From JBFMAE01 sp040756085 (GTDB lineage: Bacteria > Desulfobacterota > BSN033 > UBA1163): DNA of 10,161 nt. The notes beneath the pieces are model-generated. The model searched no databases. It saw nothing but the letters and a program-made list of their open reading frames with translations, and was not told the DNA's origin. Position 1 is the first letter of the stretch. Each line of letters opens with the position of its first letter. The position numbers and the translations under genes are program-made. The stretch spans positions 1 through 10,161 of the forward strand of contig JBFMAE010000255.1 of the NCBI GenBank assembly GCA_040756085.1. Direction: 5' to 3'. Shown here one piece after another: positions 1 through 4,720 of this stretch.

Positions 1-990
1 CAGTTCCATGGCCTGAAGGGTAGCCCTGTTCGCCGGAGATAACTTTTCTTTTCCGATGACTCCATTAGCAAGAAGGCTGATTGAACTTGCAAAGATATGG
101 AACATTTTACTGAAGGGAAGATAAGCAAGACCTATCAAGCAGGCTAAGATATGGATATACCAAAGCACATTGGGTAGATGAGTTCTGTCAATGCTGAGAC
201 CAATGGGGCTGATGATCTTGGCCACTCCATAACCGGCAAAGGCCCATTGGGGCCGAGCATGGCACCCCGCGCAACTCGACTCATGCAATTCTTTACCCTT
301 GGCTAATATTTTTTCATCAAAGGGCCCTTTTAAATTTGGAGAAATCGTTCCAAATTCCTCCACCCAATGGGCTTCCAAAGACTTGAGTTCTTCCGGATCG
401 CTCAAACCAGAATACTCATCCACCATCCTCTTATAATCGGAGTAGGCGACTATTTTGGTAGCTTCTAAAAAGATACCAGAGAGTATAATAACCGCCACAA
501 TGAGGATGGCATAAATATCCATGACATTGCTGAAGAGGCGTGGTACCCTTAAAATGAATCGGCGATAAATCGCAATGATCACTCCGATGATGACAAGGCC
601 TCCGAATAAGTCCCTTAAAAAAATAAAGGGATTGATGGTGGGGTAATAATTCTTCCATATGGCCACGGTGATGTATTTATCCAAGGCATGCATCAGGAGG
701 AGCAGCATAAAACCACCGTAGATAAAAATGTGCATGATCCACCTGAGAACATCCTCCTTCAATATCCTGAATTGAAGCAGCACATCAAGAACAAAGGCTT
801 TTAGCAGAGTAAGAATTTTGACACTGAAAAGTGTTGAAAGGATTCCCTTAATGGCAGAAAAAACCCTTGTGGAGGTTGGAATCTCCTCAACCCCCATCCC
901 GATTTTATATCGGAACCAGGTCAAAACTTTATAAATCAGGGCAAGTATGAAAATAACTAAGGAAATATATAAAGAAACCTTAAGAAACAT
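1..990 (-). CDS. NarI/DsrM-like membrane cytochrome b subunit with a c-type haem motif (5' part, 330 codons, runs off left edge)
   Basis: Open frame from ATG 990 to the window edge with no stop. Hydrophobic segments lie at about residues 5-24, 84-110, 127-145, 156-175 and 274-294. Histidines H87 and H101, and H280 and H298, are placed like the haem b ligands of respiratory nitrate reductase gamma (NarI); the last pair has the same 18-residue spacing as NarI. Between the fourth and fifth segments a soluble loop (about 180-270) carries CAGCH at 240-244, a covalent haem c site. The family (NarI, DsrM, HdrE, TmcC, ETF:menaquinone oxidoreductases) passes electrons between the quinone pool and iron-sulfur partners. 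The visible part ends after a short cytoplasmic stretch, where relatives often continue into [4Fe-4S] and CCG domains; that continuation is inference. The start has a weak AGGGA about 10 bases upstream and a promoter at 1067-1095. The redox partner cannot be named from this window. Confidence 0.8.
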   Translation of the reverse strand, partial: MFLKVSLYISLVIFILALIYKVLTWFRYKIGMGVEEIPTSTRVFSAIKGILSTLFSVKILTLLKAFVLDVLLQFRILKEDVLRWIMHIFIYGGFMLLLLMHALDKYITVAIWKNYYPTINPFIFLRDLFGGLVIIGVIIAIYRRFILRVPRLFSNVMDIYAILIVAVIILSGIFLEATKIVAYSDYKRMVDEYSGLSDPEELKSLEAHWVEEFGTISPNLKGPFDEKILAKGKELHESSCAGCHARPQWAFAGYGVAKIISPIGLSIDRTHLPNVLWYIHILACLIGLAYLPFSKMFHIFASSISLLANGVIGKEKLSPANRATLQAMEL

Positions 991-1066
991 AAACTTATGT
1001 CCCTTGACTCGGTTGAAAAAGGAAGGGTGTTAAAGAATTTGTGAATTTTTTAATTTGAACGCCTAT

Positions 1067-1095
1067 TTCCTAAACCAATTGCTCATTTTTGTCAA
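1067..1095 (-). promoter_or_regulatory. Putative sigma-70 type promoter of the membrane cytochrome gene
   Basis: On the minus strand a perfect TTGACA (1095-1090) is followed by a 17-base spacer and TAGGAA (1072-1067). The -35 box is ideal and the spacing is ideal; the -10 box matches TATAAT at only three of six positions. Transcription would start near 1060 and leave a leader of about 70 bases before ATG 990. The placement in the divergent gap supports it. Confidence 0.5.
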
Positions 1096-1128
1096 GTAAA
1101 AAATGATCTTTTTCACATCAATTTTTTA

Positions 1129-1158
1129 TTGACAATGAACAATCAATTTAAATATTTT
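1129..1158 (+). promoter_or_regulatory. Putative sigma-70 type promoter of nfo
   Basis: TTGACA at 1129-1134 is a perfect -35 box. After 18 bases TATTTT (1153-1158) is a four-of-six match to the -10 box. Transcription would start near 1165, giving a leader of about 33 bases before ATG 1198. The same TTG could be read as an in-frame start codon, but its role as a -35 box and the lack of a ribosome binding site before it argue that it is not translated. Confidence 0.5.
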
Positions 1159-1197
1159 ATCTTAACTGCTAAAGAATCCTTCTTCAAGGTTCCTAAA

Positions 1198-2037
1198 ATG
1201 CGATTTGGGTTCCATATCTCTATTGCTGGAGGGTTTTTAAAAGTGGTCGAAAGGGCCAAAATCCGGGGCTGCGAAACCATCCAATTCTTTTCCCGAAACC
1301 CGAGGGGATGGAAATATTCCTCGTTGGATAAGAAAGAGGTGGAAGGATTTCGCTCCTCGGTGAAGGCTTCCGGCCTCTTCCCTATCTTTCTTCACCTGCC
1401 TTATCTGCCCAACATCGCATCTCCAAGATTAACATTCTACCCTCGCTCCATTGACTCGATCGCAATGGACCTCGAGAGGGCCGAACAACTCGGAGCCCAA
1501 TACCTGATCATCCATATCGGACATCGAATGGAATCTTCTGAAGATGAAGCGATAGAGTCCGTGATTCAAGGAATCGATCGAGCCTTTGAAAGGGTAAAGA
1601 ATTCTGTCATCCTCCTGCTGGAGAATACAGCCGGACAGGGAACGGAGATCGGTTACAGCTTTGAGCATATCAAAAAGATTATGGACGGAGTTCATGAACA
1701 GGGAAGAATCGGAGTCTGTCTCGACACGGCCCATTCGTTTGAGGCAGGCTACGACCTTTCAAAAAAGGAAGGCATTGAGCGGACTCTCGAATCTTTCGAT
1801 CAGGCGATCGGTTTGAAGCGACTCTATCTTCTTCATCTCAACGATTCAAAAACGCCTTTGGGATCAAGAAAAGATCGGCATTGGCATATCGGAGAGGGAC
1901 AGATTGGGCTTGAGGGATTTCAATATCTGATCAACCATCCTTCATTAAGACATCTCCCCGGAATCATGGAGACTCCAAGGAAGGATACGGTAGAAGACCT
2001 GAAAAACATGGAAGTGATCAGGAGTCTCGTTGAGTAA
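1198..2037 (+). CDS. nfo: Endonuclease IV (AP endonuclease), 279 residues
   Basis: This is a zinc-dependent DNA repair enzyme that cuts 5' of abasic sites and removes 3' blocking groups in base excision repair; it acts in the cytoplasm. The protein is a TIM barrel of the usual length for the family. All nine metal ligands of Escherichia coli Nfo can be placed at a constant offset of three: H66, H106, E142, D176, H179, H213, D226, H228 and E258. They lie in the signatures LENTAGQG (141-148), CLDTAHSFEAGYD (174-186), LHLNDSK (212-218) and DRHWHIGEG (226-234). ATG 1198 is chosen because the protein then starts as MRFGFHISIAGG, as family members do, with AAGG eight bases upstream; the frame stays open to TTG 1129, but those 23 extra residues look unrelated and overlap a promoter. 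The gene stands alone, divergent from the cytochrome gene and convergent with the PilZ gene. Confidence 0.95.
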   Translation: MRFGFHISIAGGFLKVVERAKIRGCETIQFFSRNPRGWKYSSLDKKEVEGFRSSVKASGLFPIFLHLPYLPNIASPRLTFYPRSIDSIAMDLERAEQLGAQYLIIHIGHRMESSEDEAIESVIQGIDRAFERVKNSVILLLENTAGQGTEIGYSFEHIKKIMDGVHEQGRIGVCLDTAHSFEAGYDLSKKEGIERTLESFDQAIGLKRLYLLHLNDSKTPLGSRKDRHWHIGEGQIGLEGFQYLINHPSLRHLPGIMETPRKDTVEDLKNMEVIRSLVE

Positions 2038-2087
2038 TTCTGCGGTTAATTAATCCCCTATAACGAAGTCGTCACCTACCAACAATA

Positions 2088-2137
2088 AGAATCGAAACGA
2101 TTCTCCTCGCCCTTGATAGGGGGTGAGCGAGGGAGAA
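2088..2137. repeat. Two adjacent hairpins in the convergent spacer (repeat-like, possible weak terminator)
   Basis: AGAATCG and CGATTCT (2088-2094, 2098-2104) form a 7-bp stem with a 3-base loop. Overlapping its end, TTCTCCTCGC (2101-2110) pairs with GCGAGGGAGAA (2127-2137) through one bulge, with an inner CCC/GGG stem around TTGATA. The G-rich 'CTCGCCC...GGGTGAGCGAGGGAGAAGGG' style resembles dispersed intergenic repeats of many proteobacterial genomes. It lies between the ends of two convergent genes and so could act as a bidirectional terminator, but no strong T-run follows on either strand. The rest of 2038-2271 holds nothing I recognise. Confidence 0.45.
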
Positions 2138-2271
2138 GGGACAATATCGAGGGACAGGTTATGTTTTTGGATTATGGGGAGATTCTCAGTGTTGTTCTTT
2201 TAGGCAGCCTTGGTGAAGTTATAAGACACTGTGATGACAATCCAGATGTCTCGTTTCGGTCAACCCTACCG

Positions 2272-2658
2272 TTAGGCAGTGTATGATGGTTTTTGTATAC
2301 TGCTCACCAAGAAATTTTTCAGCTTAGTCATATCCTCTGGAGAGATGTCTACAAATCTTACTCCAGTCCTATAATCCCACGTCCAATCCTTCCTCATATG
2401 AACATCCGTCCAAACCACCTGGACGGACGTCTCAAAGGTATGGAATTCAGAACGAGAAGGGAAAAATAGTCTCAACGCCAGACGTTGACCAATCCCCATT
2501 TCCTCTGGAAGGTAAACAAGTAATCCCCCTTCACTGGCATTGACAGCCCGACCGTATCTGAAGAATAAGTTGGCTCTACTATACTTAACTGGCAAATTGA
2601 CATTGAATCTCGGATATTTTCTTTTTTCTGATGTAATGCTTTTTTCCATTAACTCCAT
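2272..2658 (-). CDS. PilZ-domain protein, likely cyclic-di-GMP binding, 128 residues
   Basis: This small soluble protein is almost entirely one PilZ domain. The RxxxR motif is R13-K-Y-P-R17 and the second motif, [D/N]xSxxG, is N40-A-S42-E-G-G45. Both sets of residues that contact cyclic-di-GMP are intact, so ligand binding is expected. The beta-barrel strands follow, ending near RTGVRFVDIS (97-106) and a C-terminal helix. Such stand-alone PilZ proteins commonly control flagella, pili or exopolysaccharide by binding a partner; the target here is unknown. ATG 2658 is chosen because GGAG lies seven bases upstream; a second ATG is three codons later. The gene is a single unit facing away from the chemosensory operon, and a sigma-54 type element precedes it. 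A functional link to the Che genes is plausible but only inferred. Confidence 0.9.
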   Translation of the reverse strand: MELMEKSITSEKRKYPRFNVNLPVKYSRANLFFRYGRAVNASEGGLLVYLPEEMGIGQRLALRLFFPSRSEFHTFETSVQVVWTDVHMRKDWTWDYRTGVRFVDISPEDMTKLKNFLVSSIQKPSYTA

Positions 2659-2695
2659 CGGATTGCTCCATATAATTTGATTTTGATTGACTTAA

Positions 2696-2713
2696 CAGCA
2701 AAAATTATGCCAG
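2696..2713 (-). promoter_or_regulatory. Putative sigma-54 (-24/-12) promoter of the PilZ gene
   Basis: The minus strand reads CTGGCATAATTTTTGCTG from 2713 to 2696. It matches the sigma-54 consensus TGGCAC-N5-TTGCW closely: GG at 2711-2710 and GC at 2699-2698 are separated by exactly 10 bases, and CTGGCA and TTGCT are both present. Start of transcription would be near 2686, about 28 bases before ATG 2658, with the GGAG ribosome site inside the leader. It implies control by an enhancer-binding activator, which is not in this window. Confidence 0.65.
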
Positions 2714-2907
2714 AGGGAGGTTAACCGCTTTAATTCCGTAACTTGCTGGAGTTTAAGGGTGGAATTGAATTATAAAGAAAGATTTAGGTTGGAATATACC
2801 CTAACAAAAAGCAACATATTGTCGAAAATAGAACACTCTTGAGGACAAAACTTGGGAAACTTGGGGTCACCCATAAATAATTAAATATTGACAGGGACAA
2901 AGTGGTA

Positions 2908-3027
2908 ATGAGTTGGGGGATAGGGAAGGTTGAGGGGAGGATGGGAGCGGATAAAGCCCTCGAAGCAAAGCTTCGGAAGTTGGAAGGATCGATTACGCTG
3001 GACCGGAAGCGAAAAATAAGTAATTAG
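2908..3027 (+). CDS. Possible small ORF, 39 residues, unknown
   Basis: ATG 2908 to TAG 3025-3027. A second in-frame ATG at 2941 directly follows GAGGGGAGG. The peptide is basic and helix-prone, with AKLRKLEGSITLDRKRK in its C-terminal half, which has the look of real protein. No ribosome site is well spaced for either start, and I recognise no family. It could be the remnant of a longer gene. Confidence 0.2.
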   Translation: MSWGIGKVEGRMGADKALEAKLRKLEGSITLDRKRKISN

Positions 3028-3186
3028 TCACGCCCCATCTTAAATAAATGGGGGGTTTCCCCGATTTCTAACCAGGCGTTCAAAAACGACCATAAGAGAG
3101 CCTCACAAGTGATTAGAAACTTACCAGTGAAACGCATGAATGGGTAGAAACAAAATATTTTTTGAACACTACCTGAAAAGTAATTC

Positions 3187-3300
3187 TTGTTCAAGCCGGA
3201 ATTCTTTGCTCTGTCCGGATTGGGACTTACGCCATTTCACTGGGAGATTGTCCGGCACTATTCGCAGATAACCAACATGAAGAAGGCACAAAAATTGTAA
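3187..3300 (+). CDS. Possible small ORF or gene remnant, 37 residues, unknown
   Basis: A TTG-started frame at 3187 ends at TAA 3298-3300. Its peptide contains LTPFHWEIVRHYSQITNM, which has protein-like composition, but in-frame stops at 3181 and 3163 cut it off upstream and no ribosome site is seen. It could be the tail of a broken gene. I cannot assign a family. Confidence 0.15.
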   Translation: MFKPEFFALSGLGLTPFHWEIVRHYSQITNMKKAQKL

Positions 3301-3499
3301 CTGATCGATCCTTCATTGACATTTTTCGCCCCTTTCAGACCTCTCCGTCTTCTTCGAATTTCCCTTGTCTCAGGATTTAATTATGAGGGGAAAGGAAGCC
3401 CCTACTTCTGGAAGAATAGGGTTTTAACTGAAGAATTTATAGGTAAATTACTGATTGATGGGGACAAATGGAGTAAACATCGATTAAGGAATAGAGGTC

Positions 3500-3515
3500 T
3501 GGAATGAAACTTGCA
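3500..3515 (+). promoter_or_regulatory. Putative sigma-54 (-24/-12) promoter of the chemosensory operon
   Basis: TGGAATGAAACTTGCA has GG (3501-3502) and GC (3513-3514) separated by exactly 10 bases, with a full TTGCA at -12. The -24 half is TGGAA instead of TGGCA, so the match is good but not perfect. Transcription would begin near 3526, leaving a leader of about 100 bases before the GTG start of the receiver gene. No sigma-70 promoter of similar quality was seen in this gap. Confidence 0.5.
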
Positions 3516-3550
3516 TATTTTTATTAGATCCAAATACGTTTAAACGACAC

Positions 3551-3608
3551 AATCTAATAGATTCTGAAAAATGCTACGGGTTCTGCCCGTGTGAGTATTT
3601 ACTACACG
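3551..3608 (+). promoter_or_regulatory. Structured leader or operator of the receiver gene: three hairpins, two of them mutually exclusive
   Basis: AATCT-AAT-AGATT (3551-3563) is followed by ACGGG-TTCTG-CCCGT (3576-3590). The last bases of that hairpin also belong to a longer near-palindrome, 3588-3608, whose arms CGTGTgAGTA and TACTACACG form nine base pairs with one bulged G. The second and third stems share 3588-3590 and so cannot both be complete. The palindrome ends 17 bases before the start codon. It could be an alternating RNA structure or a repressor site; no known riboswitch was recognised. Confidence 0.35.
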
Positions 3609-3625
3609 AATGGATGGTTTAACGG

Positions 3626-4000
3626 GTGGATAGGATACTGATTATTCAGGATAGCCCTTCAGTAAACGCAATGCTGAAGTTTAGACTTGAGTCAGGGGGA
3701 TTTTCTGTGGAGACAGTTGAAACGGGCGAAGAAGGAATTGAGAAAACAAAATCGTGTCAATACCAGCTTATTTTATTGGATTACAACCTCCCTGGGATGA
3801 ATGGAAGCCAGGTATGTCGGATACTAAAGGAAGAAGATAATACCAGAAATACCCCAATAATTATCATGTCTGCCAAAGACGAGGACAAACTATGTCGAAT
3901 CACAAAGGAGGCAGGTGCCGATGGTTATATTGGTTTACCCTTTGAGGGGAAAAAATTCATTGAGAAGATAACGGAGTTCTTGAAAACGCATAAGTCATAA
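3626..4000 (+). CDS. Single-domain response regulator (CheY-like receiver) with altered active site, 124 residues
   Basis: The whole protein is one receiver domain with no output domain, as in CheY. The phospho-acceptor is D52 in LILLDYNLPGMNG (48-60), and the hydroxyl residue is S82 in IIIMSAKDED. Two conserved features differ. The usual acidic pair is Q8-D9 (LIIQDSP), and the invariant lysine before Pro-Phe is leucine (GYIGLPFE, L104). Phosphorylation chemistry and signalling may therefore be weak or changed. GTG 3626 is the only reasonable start: an in-frame TAA lies at 3620-3622 and the protein begins directly with the first beta strand. The ribosome site is poor (GGATGG, far upstream). 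It opens the operon and is 30 bases ahead of cheW, so it most likely interacts with the CheA encoded downstream, as a phosphate acceptor, sink or protein-binding module. Confidence 0.88.
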   Translation: MDRILIIQDSPSVNAMLKFRLESGGFSVETVETGEEGIEKTKSCQYQLILLDYNLPGMNGSQVCRILKEEDNTRNTPIIIMSAKDEDKLCRITKEAGADGYIGLPFEGKKFIEKITEFLKTHKS

Positions 4001-4030
4001 GCGATAGGTCTTATCAAACGGATTTATGGA

Positions 4031-4573
4031 ATGCCTAAGAAGATGAAAAAAGGATTGCCATCGCAGAGAATGGAGGAAATAGAAGAAACCGTAGAAGCTG
4101 TAGCACATTATAAAGATGATCTTTATGAGAAAGAAGAGCTGAAGGAGGAAACCCTGCAGCTCATAGTTTTTCGGCTAGCTCGAGAATGGTACGGAGTAGA
4201 GATTACAAAAGTAAAAGAGGTCATAAAAGTGGGTAAGATAACGTATCTACCATCAAGCCCAGAACATATTGCGGGAATTGTAAATTTTAGAGGGAATATA
4301 CTATCCGTTACGGATTTAAAGGCGATTTTTAGTCTACCCCATGAAGAGCCGACCGAGAAGACAAGGATTATGGCCATTGAATCTGGGATTTTGGAGACAG
4401 GGTTTTTAGTGGATGAAGTGGTTGAATCTATAGAGGTGCCGGTAAGCAAGATTGAGCCTACACTCCTCACTATACCTGCTGAAGGAGCGAAATATATAGC
4501 TGGACAGTGCAAGGTGGGCGATAGGTTAATTGCTCTTATAAGCATAGAAAAGGTATTGGAAAAGAGAATTTAG
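4031..4573 (+). CDS. cheW: CheW-type chemotaxis adaptor with acidic N-terminal extension, 180 residues
   Basis: CheW bridges chemoreceptors and the CheA kinase in the cytoplasmic face of the sensory array. The CheW domain runs from about residue 42 to 178: the first strand LQLIVFRLAREWYGVEI, then VKEVIK (61-66) and NFRGNILSVTDL (85-96) holding R87, the arginine of the receptor/kinase contact region. The C-terminal repeat half ends with CKVGDRLIALISIEKVL. Ahead of the domain lie about 40 charged residues, rich in Glu, that the smallest CheW proteins lack. ATG 4031 has no clear ribosome site; in-frame ATG 4043 and 4070 are alternatives that would shorten the extension. The gene lies 30 bases after the receiver gene and 147 before the receptor gene, in one operon with CheA, which fixes its role more firmly than sequence alone. 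Confidence 0.92.
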   Translation: MPKKMKKGLPSQRMEEIEETVEAVAHYKDDLYEKEELKEETLQLIVFRLAREWYGVEITKVKEVIKVGKITYLPSSPEHIAGIVNFRGNILSVTDLKAIFSLPHEEPTEKTRIMAIESGILETGFLVDEVVESIEVPVSKIEPTLLTIPAEGAKYIAGQCKVGDRLIALISIEKVLEKRI

Positions 4574-4707
4574 GTGAGGAAAGTAATAGATCGTAAATTC
4601 CCTTTGATTTGAGCACTTAGGTTTCGTCCTTTATGGATAGCACTTTATTGCAAGCCTTTATTTTTTTCGAGCACAAACAGCTCGTGCAGATGCCTTTTTA
4701 TGAGTTG

Positions 4708-4715
4708 AAAGGAGG
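4708..4715 (+). promoter_or_regulatory. Near-perfect Shine-Dalgarno of the chemoreceptor gene
   Basis: AAAGGAGG at 4708-4715, five bases before ATG 4721, is close to the full anti-16S complement. It fixes the start and suggests a high translation rate compared with the weak sites of the receiver and CheW genes. The rest of 4574-4707 shows no clear promoter; a 5-bp hairpin CGAGC-N7-GCTCG (4668-4684) is present without a following T-run. Confidence 0.8.
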
Positions 4716-4720
4716 TCGGA

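Larger units (their letters stand above)
2714..3499. other. Gene-poor stretch with small ORFs and inverted repeats; no gene identified
   Basis: No ORF here has a recognisable domain. Hairpins visible are CGAAGC-AAA-GCTTCG (2961-2975), CCCCAT-N9-ATGGGG (3033-3053, overlapping a second option GGGG-TTT-CCCC) and nested inverted repeats: CCAGTGAAA (3124-3132) with TTTCACTGG (3235-3243) enclosing TTGAAC (3162-3167) with GTTCAA (3189-3194). Short frames at 2908-3027 and 3187-3300 read as plausible protein but are under 40 codons, and 3316-3507 starts with TTG without a ribosome site. The stretch may be a decayed gene region, an untranslated RNA, or both; the sequence does not decide. Confidence 0.4.

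Noticed and set aside
431..658. Minus-strand 75-codon frame
   Set aside because: It lies out of frame inside the membrane cytochrome gene on the same strand, which has clear membrane segments and haem ligands in the other frame.
1129..1197. N-terminal extension of nfo from TTG 1129
   Set aside because: It overlaps a promoter, lacks a ribosome site, and its residues do not match the family N-terminus.
3316..3507. Plus-strand 63-codon frame starting with TTG
   Set aside because: No ribosome site, rare start codon, no recognisable domain, and its stop overlaps the -24 half of the sigma-54-like element; taken as chance.
4633..4652. Possible sigma-54 element TGGATAGCACTTTATTGCAA before the chemoreceptor
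   Set aside because: The distance between GG and the downstream GC is 13 bases instead of 10, which sigma-54 does not tolerate.
4668..4684. Hairpin CGAGC-N7-GCTCG before the chemoreceptor as a terminator
   Set aside because: The T-run lies before the hairpin, not after it, and the stem is only five base pairs, so neither strand gives a proper intrinsic terminator.
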